Both the position numbers and the translations under genes were made by a program. A DNA stretch of 64,000 nucleotides. Source: Taxillus chinensis (lineage: Eukaryota; Streptophyta; Magnoliopsida; Santalales; Loranthaceae). The notes under the pieces are model-generated. The model searched no databases. It saw nothing but the letters and a program-made list of their open reading frames with translations, and was not told where the DNA came from. Positions 1 to 11,116 of this stretch are shown one piece after another (position 1 is the first letter of the stretch; every line of letters begins with the position of its first letter). The stretch is from contig CM042089.1 of NCBI GenBank assembly GCA_023512835.1, positions 54,121,427 to 54,185,426 on the forward strand, given 5' to 3'.

Positions 1-464
1 TAAGAGATTCTAATTTACTCATAAGCTCAAAGATAGAAGGTACCTCAGTGTTTCCCATAAGGCAGACGTTCGCCTTCTCAGTTGGTTCATCATCAAAGGA
101 TTCGTCCTCTTCTTCTGAGCTGCTCTTGCACTTCGAGATGATTGTTTTCCTCTTGTTCTTCGAACTTTCAGAGGTGGAGCGTCGGGGTCTTTCCTTGTCA
201 CCTTTGTCTGCCGTCTTGGATTTAGTCTGCAATCCATGGTATAATTACCCAGTTTCCTACATTTATAGCAGTCCTAGAATTAGACTCTGGCCACTCTTTC
301 CTTCTTCAGGATGAAGAGGATCCTCCTTTTCTTCCTTTTATGTTCTTCCTTAGAAATCGTTTGAAGTATTTGATGAGAAGGGCTATGTTCTCTTCAGAGT
401 TGAAGTCAAAGTTTTCTGACTCTTCCGTATCATCCTCATTCTATTTGCTTAGACACTTCGTAGT
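1..464 (-). pseudogene. Outer copia gag, C-terminal half (decayed)
   Basis: This is the C-terminal part of a Ty1/copia gag on the minus strand. A single nucleocapsid-type zinc knuckle is visible at 229-270: C-Y-K-C, four residues, then Asn where the family has His, four residues, Cys. The knuckle has therefore lost a zinc ligand. A Lys/Arg-rich segment precedes it and a Ser/Arg/Lys-rich tail follows. Several in-frame stops show decay. The N-terminal half lies at 38821-39640, and the reading frame of the two halves resumes if 465-38820 is taken out. The rest of this element lies left of the window. Gag normally forms the cytoplasmic virus-like particle and binds element RNA. Confidence 0.7.
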
Positions 465-1920
465 TGTTGGTCCCTGGGAGCCTAGAGGGGGGTGAATAGG
501 CTCTAATCAAAAACTCTTCGCTCGTCTTTGGCACAACACTTATCTGGTTAAGAGATATAATCAATGCGGAAGATAACTAGATAGTGGAAGTATTTTGTTT
601 TATTATCAAGATATAAATATAACAAAATAGAAGTAGATTAAAGCTTGTAAAGCTTTTCCATCTATTGAACAAATCTCTTACACTCTGTTTATAGTTACTC
701 ACACACTAGCCAATTATCTCTATGAGCTGTTGTACATGTACATGCATACGCATATAATTTTCTCTATTACACTTTTAGCTCTAGCGCTCACGTACTCTTT
801 TTCTCGCACAAATAAAAATATAAAAGTGTTAATATATATAGCCATCCGTGAAAAATATCTTTGAAACTTGTTCTTCCAAGCAACATGCAGCATTGACTGT
901 TCCTCGGAAAACTCTCTGCCTTGATTGTTACGGATGTGGAGCTCAAGATCTTGGGTTTGAAAAGCATAAGTGTCTTCACGAGTTCCCAAGTGCAGTTAAA
1001 GTTATGTCCACATATCCGTGTGATCCACACGTAAGATGTTTTAGGTTTTCAACGAGTTTGTCTTACATTAGGACACAGCGAGCTGACTACTTTGAATGCG
1101 AAGATGATAAGTTGAAGTAGTGTCTTCTGAATCCGTCGTAAAGTTCCTTACTCCGTGTTAATGAAGCTTGGATCTTTACTTCTTGTCAGTGGTTGCTTAC
1201 TCCGTGTTAATTTAATACTAGAATCCTTATTCCGTGTCAGTACTTCCTTACTCCGTATGAACCAGAAGTCCGGAGAGCTTACTCTATATGAGCGCTTCCT
1301 TACTCCGCATGAGTTCCTTACTCTGTATGAGGTAAAAGGCCAGACGGCTTACTCCGTATCAGCGTATCCTTACTCTGCATGAGTAAAAGGTTCAGATTTC
1401 TTACTACACATATATTTTCCTTACTCCGTGCGAATAAAGGATTTGGGTCCTTATTCAGCACAACTCATTCCTTACTCCGCATGTATAAAAGACTCGAATT
1501 CCTTACTCTGTGTCTTTTTGTCCTTTCTCTACTTGAGTGGAGGACTTAGCTTTTTATTCCATGATAACTGTCTCTTACTCCATGCTAGATGTTGACTAGG
1601 ATTCTTATTCCGCATTTATTTGACTTAGTCCATTAAGGTGTTAGACGCAGATTCCCTAGTCCGTTGCTTTAAGTGTTTAGCCCGCATGAATGATCCTTAT
1701 TCCATATGAGATTTAGAATTGGTTATTTACCAAGTGTTCGAGAATACTCATGATGATCCGGATCAGGATTATGTATCCTGTCCTTAGCTTTTCTCTGACG
1801 AGTGAACGTCCGGATTATGATCATATCTTCTGCAACAACTTAAGACTAAACATGCAATGTCTCAAACCAAATGACATAGGGTTTTATCAGCATCATCCAA
1901 ATTTCGGGCTTGATCCAACA
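465..1920 (-). repeat. Copia LTR (3' LTR of gene-carrying element)
   Basis: This is a complete LTR of about 1456 bp with TGTTGG/CCAACA ends. It is related to the outer copia LTR at 39717, but clearly diverged from it. From 905 on it matches the truncated LTR at 37889-38820. Between about 1140 and 1700 it contains many dispersed copies of a 9-14 bp motif of the form CTTACTCCGTATGA. The small ORFs in it are translations of these repeats and are not genes. Confidence 0.75.
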
Positions 1921-1934
1921 ATCTTCCCCAATTA
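1921..1934 (-). promoter_or_regulatory. Polypurine tract of copia-LTR element
   Basis: The minus strand reads TTGGGGAAGAT directly before the LTR start TGTTGG. This is the usual place and composition of a copia plus-strand primer. It shows that the LTR at 465-1920 is a 3' LTR. The rest of the gap up to 2070 is AT-rich 3' untranslated sequence with nothing recognisable. Confidence 0.6.
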
Positions 1935-2070
1935 TGGATATGCCACAACCGTTTGTAATCTAATCTGGTAAGTAAAGCAAAAAGATAACATACTGAAATA
2001 AAGATAACTTCAATATTCCATTAAGTCAGCAACAATAGTACAATTCAGCCTTGATACATTAAATTTTACA

Positions 2071-3015
2071 TTAAGTTACATAAGGCTCACTGTACTTGAA
2101 GATCATTGTTCCTGCCTTCTCTCGGAGCTCCATTTTCTGCTCCAAAGTGAAGTCGCGGATGTTGTTCCAGTCTTCATTCACCCTTAAGAAAGATTTGATG
2201 AAGTAAAAGACAAAGGCTCTGCAGGTATCTCCATCGGGCTGTTGAGGCACTTGCTTCTTGCTCCGGATCACTGCCTTTAACTTCTTAGTAGGAGCCAAAG
2301 GAGTTTGGCCCATTTCTTGATAAAGCCTGGATTGCTTTACTGCTTCTGTCAATCGAAGACGCAGTGGCTCCAATTGATCTTTTCTAACTCTGTTATCCAT
2401 GACTTGGTGAGAGTCAATCAGTAGCATCTGCTTTGACGGAATTAGATAAACAATCAACATGAAGTGCGGCGTCTTGACCCGGTACGGAATGAGGACAGGG
2501 GAAAGATTTTTCCATGGCTTGCTGTCCTCAGTAGTTCCGTCAATGAAGGTCCGGATGTGGGCTACTTCTGGAAGATAGCCCTCAGACCAACATGGCAAGA
2601 CATTAGAAAAGTGTTTATCCTTATACAGAGACAGAAACAACCTCATCTCCATCTTTACCGCCCGAGAGAAGTTGTCAACATCATCTGTGGTAAACTGACC
2701 CTTTTCAGAACGTAGAGTCTGAATATCTTCAGGGGAGAAGGGGTACAACTCGGATAGACATCTTTGCTCGGCAGTAAATGCGGCATACTTAGCCATTTTA
2801 TTAAAAACACTTCCATCTGCATCATGTGGACCACAATCAGCGTATGATGGGAGGAAGGTGACAGCCGCAGATGGAGAGGTAGAAGGAGGAGCTGCACTTG
2901 AGGAGCTGGGCTGAGAGAAGTGGCTGCGTTTGGGGATAGGTACTCCCGGAAGCAGTGTAGATGCAGGCCGCTTACCAGCAGGAGCTGAGGGAGATGCAGG
3001 AGGATCAGTTGACAC
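2071..3015 (-). pseudogene. Ulp1/SENP-like cysteine protease domain of accessory gene
   Basis: This is a 314-codon open frame. Residues 1-60 are Pro/Ser-rich and low in complexity, and the C-terminal half is a Ulp1 (peptidase C48) fold by motif. His184 lies in TPHFMLIVYL, Asp201 in MLLIDSH, Gln259 and Cys265 in QQPDGDTCRAFVF. The His-Asp spacing of 17 and Gln-Cys spacing of 6 equal those of yeast Ulp1. The usual CG after the nucleophile is CR here, which may impair the oxyanion region. Ulp1 enzymes cleave SUMO or related C-terminal Gly-Gly bonds; the substrate of this one is unknown. The ATG is only the first Met of the open frame, since related coding sequence continues upstream to 4438. The frame is open, but the gene as a whole is broken. 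Confidence 0.7.
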
Positions 3016-4438
3016 TTTCTCCCCCGTTTTTCCAGATCACCAAGGAGCGGTAGGAAGACGAGCCATCGTATGGGCCAAGTCCGCGAATGAGGTTGACAAG
3101 GAATGCACGGACGAGGCAACAAGATCCATCTTCTGCTTGTTGGAAGTGGAAGAGTCAGTTAGGGTGGAAAAGACTTGGGCACTGAGAGCATCAACCATGA
3201 CGGCGATGGCGGCAATTTGGGCGCTTTGGGCTTGGGCTTGTTGGTCTAGCTATGCAGAGATTACAACGTCAGAGTGAACCGTGCCAAATCAAGTGTGTCC
3301 AACCGCAAACTCCGGGTCTTTGGAGGACTCCCCTGAATGAAGAGGTGCAGGAGTGCGTTGGGTAGAAGAGTCAGCAGCTGGAGAGAGGGGTTGGTCAGCA
3401 GCAGCAGAGGGGCCACCTAGAGCATCGGAGGCATCCGGGGCATCAGAACCGCTTTGACTAGACAGGTCAACAACGGGGATGGCAGCGGTAGGAGAAGAGG
3501 GCCCAGCCTCAGCAGGGGAAGGAAACTGTGCGTCATGGGCCGGTCTGAAGGTAACAACAAAAGGGACGTTAGGAATGTTGGCCAGCGTAAGGAAGCCGTG
3601 GTCCAAATTCAAGACAATCATTTGCTCTAGGGTTTTGGTGTGGCAGGTGTAATACACCTAAAGGTCGTTATCGGGGATGGTGGATGTGCAGGCGAGGCTG
3701 AAATGAAACCATAGGTTCGGTAAGGTGTCAGCAGGGAGATCGTCGAGGTAGTCTCTAGGTTGAGGAAGCAGGAGCAAAGGTGCTTCTGGAGGAGAGGTAG
3801 GGACATCAGCAACTACCATAGCAACAACAGCATCAACAGCGGCAGCAACAACGGGAGAATTGGATATAGGGACATCAGCAGTAGAAGGCGCTGGAGAATC
3901 AGCTGGAGGTAAACTTGGCTGAGATGGCCCCGCAACCTCAAATGGGTCGGCGCGAACACTGTGCTAGGAGCCTTGGGAGATGGAAAGAGGAGCGACGAAC
4001 CGAATCCGCGAGGACTGGTGGGCAGAGCTGTCGGCTGGGTCAACAACCGAACTACTCTGTTGTTCCGGAGCAGGGAGGAGGCGGATAGTAGCAGAGGGAT
4101 GGAGGGCTGTCAAATTCCCATTAGGCGTAAGATGGTGAAGGTAGAAGGCCTGGGGAAAGATGATGACGCCATGTCCGTTGAAGTGAGACGGACGCAGGTG
4201 CCGGAAAACGATGCTGAGTATCCGCATAAAGAATTGATTCTTGTTCCCTAGCAGCCGGAACAAGAAAGTCCACCAATCTATCGGGAGACCCTCAAAGACT
4301 CCGTACATGGCTAGGAGCAGGTCACACGGGACGGAGTCTAGGGCTGTTGTGCGAGCCAGAAGACACTGGCTCAGGATGGTCGCCATACAATGGTAGCGAC
4401 CCTAGAAGGACTTCACCTTGTATTCCTTCCCTTTGTAG
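3016..4438 (-). pseudogene. Middle of accessory gene (plant transposon-type domain and Pro/Ala/Ser linker)
   Basis: Minus-strand open stretches at 4386-3964, 3812-3627 and 3657-3289 run in the direction of the Ulp1 domain but change frame. The first contains CLLARTTALDSVPCDLL and LPIDWWTFLFRLLGNK, in the style of the 'putative plant transposon protein' domain also seen at 28243-28800 and 50759-51150. The later parts are Pro, Ala, Ser and Asp rich, a probable disordered linker. A stop near 4401 and the frame changes show that the gene is dead. It continues at 37234 beyond the chromovirus insertion. Part of it (about 3927-4443) is duplicated at 34779-35286. Domain assignment is by eye. Confidence 0.5.
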
Positions 4439-4443
4439 GTGCA
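4439..4443. repeat. Target-site duplication gtgca of chromovirus 1
   Basis: gtgca stands immediately before the LTR at 4444, again immediately after the far LTR at 37229-37233, and a third time before the right LTR at 35282-35286. The third copy is part of the duplicated flank. Confidence 0.85.
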
Positions 4444-5805
4444 TGTCACACCCCAATTTCCTTTCACTTGGAAACGGGTAGTGACTGCCCATGCCCGCAC
4501 CCGAAGGGTCAAGGGGTTGGTGCAAGCACCTCAAAGGACTTATGACATGGGTCTTGTCCCAAACCCGTACACAACAGGCTAACATGCCACGGGGCATGCT
4601 CCTGCTCCCAAACCATGCACACAAACAATAATTAAATAACAACCACAACCCAGTTCATTTCATTCAAAAGGGCTCAAAGTTCAATACAACTCAATGGGGA
4701 AAAGTTCCCATTTAAACCAGAATATGCTGTTTACAAATAATCCCAAACATAAAATAAAAATCCATAACAAAACAAAGAAAAACAACATAGTCTTCGACCT
4801 CGGTGGCTGTCACCTGACCCTTTCACCTACCGCCCGCTAAACCCCGCAAAAGAACTGTTTATGGGAGGGGTGAGCAAACCATAGCTCAGTAGGGATCCAA
4901 TCTCCCCAGACCCATCCCACTCTACAGTATGCATGACAAGTGTATGCTTGTGCTCGTGTCGTGCCCTAAGCTAAAGCAGTAAACATCACCAGGTAACACA
5001 CCTTTTACCTGGAGCCCACACCTGGAGGGCAAGAGGACACCTCGCCACCACGACGACATGACATACCACATCCAGGCGAATGTTGCATGGACACCAATGC
5101 AACATTTTCCACCCGAGTCGGGTATGGTCAACCACCTCCTCGGGCGCCATACCCACCCTCAGGAATGGGTGTAGACTTAGCCCACCATCGTGAGTGCTAC
5201 ACCGAGACTCAGGACCGCAGTCCTGGCCAAATCTCAAGGGGTCCAGTTATCATGCCTGGCCCATAACTCAACTCAACCCCACCACATTTGGGTGATCAAT
5301 CTCAAACAACAATATAATCAGTTACAGAAGTACGACTTAGTACACATCTCAATTTAATACAAAACAGCAGTGCTGCTCAACAGAGTATATCACAAACAAG
5401 GTTCACACGGCCGACATAGTCGATTACAAACAACAATTACCAGCCTCACAGGCTTAAAACCAAACACGCAACACACAACAGCCACACAGAAATATTATCA
5501 AACACGTAGTGAACATAGCCACACAAACATTTTATCAAACACCTAGTGGGCATGGACAACCCAACGATTTCCAGCCCACTCCCAAACATCAAACCAACCA
5601 ATATGCCATTGAAGGCCAACATCCATATAGGAGATCACACCTATATGGATTTACATATATATATAAGCATGTATAGGACAAATACCCTAGGACAGAGAAA
5701 GACTGAGAAGAACGGAGTCCCTACCTTGCAAAAGTACTCTGCTCTAGCCTCTACGATACACCGACCACCCACGCAAACCTCTACGGCCAAGATCCGAAGG
5801 TTCCC

Positions 5806-5836
<31 letters not shown>

Positions 5837-6392
5837 GCGGCGGCTGCAACAGCAAATAGAAAACCTTAAACCCTAAACCTAAGCCTCAACACCATTATAT
5901 AGACACCACACACATCAAAACGACGTAGTTTTGATTTAGTGAAACCCAGGATCAAAACGACGTAGTTTTGATCACACAAACTACCACCTTCCCGTTCCAT
6001 ACAGGGCAAAATACTCATAATTTCAACATGGTCCTTTCGGGAAAAATCATTAAAATGACAAAACCAAGGTAACCATGCAAAAATATGTCTGCACGCTAGT
6101 TTGCACGCCAATTCCCCAATTGGCGTGCAGCTCCAAATGCACTCAAACTTTACCCCAAACCTCCTTGTATCTTGTAGAGGCCTGAGAAGCAAAAATATGC
6201 TTGCACGTGAAATGGGTGAATTCACGTGCAGCTCCAAATACTCTGAAATTTCTGTGGTAGGTAGAGGACCTCATTCTAAGCAACTTTTGTTCTTGCACGC
6301 TAATTGTTTGAGGCCATCTACTAGGTCCAAACTCTAGAAAGTTCCCATTCAGAAAGCAAGACTGCGACTAACTCAAAACACGGGTCCTTACA
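4444..6392 (-). repeat. 3' LTR of chromovirus 1
   Basis: This LTR is 1949 bp, TGTCACACC...CCTTACA on the plus strand. It matches 35287-37228 with a few percent difference and also the solo LTR at 51993-53957. Its U3, read on the minus strand, holds an inverted-repeat block (about 6330-6070), two copies of the palindrome ATCAAAAC-n6-GTTTTGAT (near 5951 and 5915), a TATATAA box near 5895 and a CT microsatellite at 5810-5836. No genes are present in it. Confidence 0.9.
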
Positions 6393-6408
6393 TCCTCTCC
6401 CCCTTAAG
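6393..6408 (-). promoter_or_regulatory. Polypurine tract of chromovirus 1
   Basis: The minus strand reads CTTAAGGGGGAGAGGA directly before the 3' LTR. The same 16-mer precedes the LTR at 63637. Confidence 0.85.
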
Positions 6409-6580
6409 ACTTTTCGTCCTCGAAAAGAAAATGTGGCATGGAAGGAAACAGCAATAACAACCAATTAATACACAAAATTAATACACACTGCATGAAAATA
6501 CACACAAAAGAAATACTCTCAGGTCACCTAATCAGTTGGGCAAATACCTGATTATGTTGATGTTTGCCTTTCTCCCCTCG

Positions 6581-7212
6581 TCAGAGTTGTTCGTCCTCGA
6601 ACAAATCAGGGTAGTGAGCATGCATCTCAGTCTCACGTTCCCAAGTCTCTTCCTCTATCCCGCGGTGTTTCCACAACACCCGAACCAACGGAATAGTCTT
6701 ACCTCGCATTGCTTCTCTGCCTTATCCAAAATACCGGATGGGTGCCTCAACAACCGACACATCCGCCACAAGATCCCAGTACTCCAATCCAATACATGTG
6801 TGGGATCGGGATGATATTTCCGTAATCGGGATATATGGAAAACATCATGAACTCTGCTCAAACTAGGTGGTAATGCCAACCTATAAGCAACAGGTCCAAC
6901 TCTGCTCAAAATTTCGAACGGTCCAATGTATTGTGGAGACAACTTGGACCCTTTTCCAAATCTCTTATGCCCTCTCCGTGGAGAAACACGAAGGAATACG
7001 TGGTCTCCTACCAAAAACTCTAACGGTCGGCGTCGGCGATCCGCATAAGACTTTTGTCTGCTCTGAGCTGTAAGAAGACGCTGCTTAATCAGCTGTACTT
7101 TTGCCGTAGCCTCTTGGACCAATTGAGGTCCTAACATAGCTGTCTCTCCAACTTCTGCCCAACATAATGGAGGCCGACATGGGCGACCATACAATGCCTC
7201 AAACGGGGCCAT
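6581..7212 (-). pseudogene. Integrase C-terminal region and chromodomain-like tail, chromovirus 1
   Basis: The open frame from 7212 begins in the conserved integrase end (MAPFEALYGRPCRPPL). It continues through the GPFEILSRVGPVAYRL and VHDVFHISRLRKYHPD blocks typical of chromovirus integrase C-termini. About 6780-6655 shifts frame. The expected end, EETWERE followed by an acidic terminus and a stop at 6581, is readable in another frame. This region tethers integrase to chromatin in chromoviruses. Nonsense or frameshift damage around 7213-7224 separates it from the catalytic core. Confidence 0.75.
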
Positions 7213-7224
7213 CCCAATAGAGGA

Positions 7225-7690
7225 CTAGTAGCTGTTATTATAGGCAAACTCCACCAGAGGAAGGTGAGAAGCCCATGATCCTCCAAAATCTAGTACACAG
7301 GCTCTCAACAAGTCTTCCAATATTTGAATGGTCCTCTCCGACTGACCATCAGTTTCAGGATGGAAAGCAATACTCAAATTAAGTCGTGTTCCCAAGGCTT
7401 CTTGCAAACCTCCCCAAAACCGAGATGTAAACCGCGCATCCCTGTCTGAAACAATAGACAAGGGCACTCCGTGCAATCGGACAATCGCATCAACATATAA
7501 CTGGCTTAATGTGCCGATAGGGTCTCGCTCCCGAATTGCCAAGAAATGGGCTGATTTAGTTAATCGGTCTACGATGACCCAAATCATATCCTTCCGCTCG
7601 GAAGTGGTAGGAAGTCCTGTCACAAAGTCCATGGTAATATGCTCCCACTTCCACTCGGCCTACGGGCAAAAGGCCGTAATTGACCAGCCG
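7225..7690 (-). pseudogene. Integrase catalytic core, chromovirus 1
   Basis: The core of an rve-type integrase inserts element cDNA in the nucleus. All three acidic catalytic residues are visible: Asp in MDFVTGLP, Asp in [11 protein letters not shown], and Glu in [16 protein letters not shown]. The open stretch is 135 residues from 7632 and the core starts slightly upstream. It ends at a stop near 7225 where the family reads on into the next block. A frame change near 7710 separates it from the zinc-binding domain. Confidence 0.8.
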
Positions 7691-7708
7691 GTCGTTGATG
7701 CTCCGCCT

Positions 7709-8029
7709 TCACTTGTTGACAAGTAAGGCACCTGGAAACAAACTCGCTACACTCCGCTTTAGTCCCGGCCACCCGAAGCGTGCTCGAACGGCATGATACA
7801 TTTTTGTTCCTCCTGGGTGCACAGCCAAACGGGAATGATGAAACTCCCTCAGCACATCCTCACGCATGGGAGGCGGTACTATCAGACGCCTCCGAAATTT
7901 CAACTCATGTTCAACTCCTTCTGTCCAGTCTTCTGACAACTCTCCGGCCTCTATCTGGGCCCGGATCACTTCACAGTCCACGTCCCCCAACTGTCCATCA
8001 CGGACGCATTGATATAACTCTGGTATCAC
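7709..8029 (-). pseudogene. Integrase N-terminal zinc-binding region, chromovirus 1
   Basis: This is an open frame of 106 codons with the His pair of the HHCC domain in LREFHHSRLAVHPGGTKMY. The frame shifts after FGWPGLKRSVASLF, so the Cys pair is read in another frame. The stretch before it is the RNase H-integrase linker. Confidence 0.7.
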
Positions 8030-9279
8030 AGTGATAGGACACAGGATTGCTTCCCCACCGCAAAAATCAGGTCACACCAAGCATCGCTAACTTGTTCCAT
8101 CATTTTCCATTCTCTCATGGAAACCTCAGCTTTTCCCTTTCTACTTAGCGCGTCAGCAACTAAATTCCCTTTTCCAGGCGTGTAGGAGAGCGTGAAGTCA
8201 AACATTTGCAGGTACTCTACCCATCTCCGCTGTCTCAAATTTAGGTCTCTCTGGGTGAAGATATACTGTAGGCTTTTGTGGTCAGTGTATACCACGAATT
8301 TCTCCCCCAACAGGTAAAGTCGCCAAGACTTTAGGGCAAAAATAACTGCTGCTAACTCCAGGTCGTGCATTGGATAATTTTGCTCATGGGGCTTCAGCTG
8401 TCGCGAGCCATACGCGATGACTTTGTGCTCCTGCATCTGGACACACCCCAGTCCAACGCGAGACGCATCGCAATACACTTCAAATGGCACCTCCTCCTGT
8501 GGTAGACTCGACACCGGTGCAGTTGTCAGACGAGTCTTCAATTCTTCAAAAGCTTGTTGACACTTGTCCGTCCATTCGAATTTGGCTCCCTTCCGCGTGA
8601 GAGCTGTCATGGGCGCCGCCAACCGAGAAAACCCTTCCACGAAACGCCGGTAATACCCTGCCAGACCCAAGAAATTGCGGATCTCAAAAACATTTGTGGG
8701 CCTCTTCCAAGATGATACGGACTCAATCTTGGTTGGGTCCACTCCAACCCCTTCGGCATATATTACATGCCCATGAAAACGCACCTCTTGCATCCAGAAG
8801 TCACACTTGCTAAATTTAGCATACAATTGATGATCTCGTAGTGTCTGTAACACCACGGTCAGGTGCTCCTCATGCTCAGCTCGGGTTTTAGAGTACACGA
8901 GAATGTCGTCAACAAACACCACCACGAAGGAATCTAGGTATGGGGCAAATACTTGATTCATCAGGTGCATGAACACTGTCGGTGCGTTTGTGAGCCCAAA
9001 AGGCATCACTAACCACTCATAGTGGCTATATCTGCACCTGAATGTTGTTTTAGGGATGTCCTCACTTCGGACCCTCAATTGATGATATCCCGAACGCAGA
9101 TCAATCTTTGAGAACCATCGTGCTCCACTCAGCTGGTCAATACAAAGCCGCAACGAACCATCTGCCTTTTTAGGGTATTTGTTCTTTACCGTCACTTGAT
9201 TTAACTTCCGGTAATCAATACAAAGCCGCAACGAACCATCTGCATTCTTAGCAAACAAAACTGGTGCACCCCAAGGTGA
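8026..9279 (-). pseudogene. Reverse transcriptase and RNase H, chromovirus 1 (5' end cut by insertion)
   Basis: An open frame of 410 codons covers most of reverse transcriptase, with the catalytic block [12 protein letters not shown] complete RNase H follows with Asp in [11 protein letters not shown], Glu in [11 protein letters not shown], Asp in VVYTDHKSL and Asp in LVADALSRK. Its N-terminal side is abnormal: the block [11 protein letters not shown] occurs twice, and the second copy replaces the residues normally found between the YRKLNQ block and DQLSGARWF. This comes from a 29-bp direct repeat (9137-9165 and 9215-9243). The upstream reading frame continues at 32793 on the far side of element A. 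Confidence 0.85.
9137..9243. repeat. 29-bp direct repeat inside reverse transcriptase
   Basis: The same 29 bases (starting tcaatacaaagccgcaacga) are at 9137-9165 and 9215-9243, 78 bp apart. Both encode the same reverse-transcriptase segment in the same frame, and a few partly matching bases continue beyond each copy. Confidence 0.85.
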
Positions 9280-9284
9280 GGTAC
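9280..9284. repeat. Target-site duplication ggtac of element A
   Basis: ggtac stands before the LTR start TGATAACG and is repeated at 32788-32792 after the 3' LTR. Confidence 0.9.
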
Positions 9285-10784
9285 TGATAACGTGCGTTTA
9301 TGCCGTTATCCTATGCCTTATATAGGGTGTTTTAGAGTATGTTTTGTACCTATTTGCATGTTATTTTTGACATATTTGCTCTAACCCCTAGGAAGACCCT
9401 GTTTGGTGTATAGTGGTACTTTTTAAGTGTTTTTGGCAGGTTTTGGAGCAACTTTTTCCCACACTTTGGCTAGATCACTCCATCAACTCACAAGGAAGCT
9501 ATAAGAAGAAGATGGAAGCAAAATGAAGGCAAAATCAAGGTGCACGTGAAAAGCCTTCTCACGTGCATTCTCACGTGCAAGGATTTTATTGCATGGATGC
9601 CTTCTACAACTCAAGAGGAAGCTTTGGAGCAAATTTGAGTCAAATTGGAGCTACACGTGAAAAGGATCTTCTCACGTGCATTCTCACGTGCAAGTATCTT
9701 GGCGCTCCAAATGATGTATTTGTTGTTTTAATCATTTTCCTCTAAAGAACTGGGGTCAAATTTGGTGTAGTTTGAGTTTTATTTCGCCTAGAACGTCGAT
9801 TAGTGTCACTAACCAAAACGACGTCGTTTTGGCTGCGACCACATTTATAATTAGGGCACACCTTTTGTAACCCTAATTTGGCCCACTAAAACCTATAAAT
9901 AGGGGTCTTTGGAGGCATTGTAAATCATCCGGAGTGGGAGAATCTGATCTGAGTTCTGAAAAGAGCTATAGCCATTGCTAAAAGATCGGATTGTCCTTGG
10001 CAAGGAGTGAGTTTGGCACGCAGACGCCGGAGTCTTTGGAGGCTGGAGTCCTGGTTCATCTTGGGGTCTTCCTTTATTATCCTGAATCTTGTAATCATGT
10101 TCTTTCTTGAAATTGTTATTGCTTTTGTCATGATTATGGAGTAGTTTTATTAGTCTAGGGGAGCAATGTAGCCCCCAATAAATTGTATTCGGTTTGGTTA
10201 TGGTTGTTCAATAAAATAGAATTCAGTTCTTGTTTAATTCACTTGCTTGAATGGAAATGCCTAGTTTATGCATAATTAGGTAATCTTAGCCCTTGTCTAG
10301 GGTGGAACACTAGTGAATTAGATTTAATATTGTATGATGGACCAAGTCTACAACTATTAGATTGTTTATCTACCTTGATCACTTTTATTCACATGGACCA
10401 AATGGGATAAAAGCCTTAAATCTATCTTAGCATGGACCAAATGTAAGATAGGTAGGAGATAATCAACATGAACTTGAACTAGAACATAAATCAAGAACAA
10501 GAGCCATAACCAGATTAGTACAATCGATTGGGTGGTAAACATTGTGACCCTAGATGTCTATACCAACCGCTTGCCAACATTCGATTTAATATCGTTTTGT
10601 TTAAAATATTTGCACAACAAACATCAATTGTCCAGGACATAAAATCAACTTGTTAGCTTAGTGCTTTCGCTTAACAGCATTAGCTACCTCCCTATGGGTT
10701 CGACAACCGGAGTCTTAATACTCCATTTTATTACTTGACCAGTGCACTTGCTGCAAAACCTTCAGACATAATTGATGTAGGCCA
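9285..10784 (+). repeat. 5' LTR of element A
   Basis: This LTR is 1500 bp, TGATAACG...AGGCCA. It contains GCACGTGAAAA...TTCTCACGTGC inverted repeats around 9540-9700 and the palindrome CCAAAACGACGTCGTTTTGG near 9817. The TATA box CTATAAATAGGGG is near 9893 and a CCAAT-poor leader follows. It nearly matches 31285-32787. Confidence 0.9.
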
Positions 10785-10790
10785 AGTTTT

Positions 10791-10808
10791 TGGCGCCGTT
10801 GCCGGGGA
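10791..10808 (+). promoter_or_regulatory. Primer-binding site of element A (tRNA-Asp type)
   Basis: TGGCGCCGTTGCCGGGGA lies 6 bp after the LTR end. I recognise it as the complement of the plant tRNA-Asp 3' end used by Athila elements. The interval 10809-11116 before gag is leader with no convincing gene. Confidence 0.85.
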
Positions 10809-11116
10809 GGCAAGCCAAACGTTGTTAGGACTAAGTGACATTAGGTGCTTAAGTTTATTTGTGATCTGGAATTTTATTTTCTTGTAATTTTGCTAGTACG
10901 GTGTTACCTGGTATCTTTTTGTTTTTTTTGCTACGTGTCAGGAGTGCACCCTAGGTGTTTGAGAAAATTCCTTTGTGTAGGCGTCACACCAGGGGTGAGT
11001 TATTACCATACGATCCCGAAATCGAACGAACATTGCGAGAGCAGCGAAGGGCTCAGAGGGTATTAGTTGCAGCTGAACAGCAGTTGGAAGGTTTACATAC
11101 CTTGTGAGAAGAAATC

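Noticed and set aside
848..1382. Plus-strand ORFs in the copia LTR
   Set aside because: They are made of the dispersed CTTACTCCG repeats and are not conserved in the partner LTR.
2071..3015. A host SUMO protease gene
   Set aside because: Its upstream parts are broken, it lies between copia LTRs, and the same domain architecture recurs in the Athila elements here. It is a mobile accessory gene and not a cellular gene.
3961..4251. Plus-strand ORF across 3961-4251 and its copy at 34823-35239
   Set aside because: It is antisense to the accessory gene and its duplicate, with no conserved domain on this strand.
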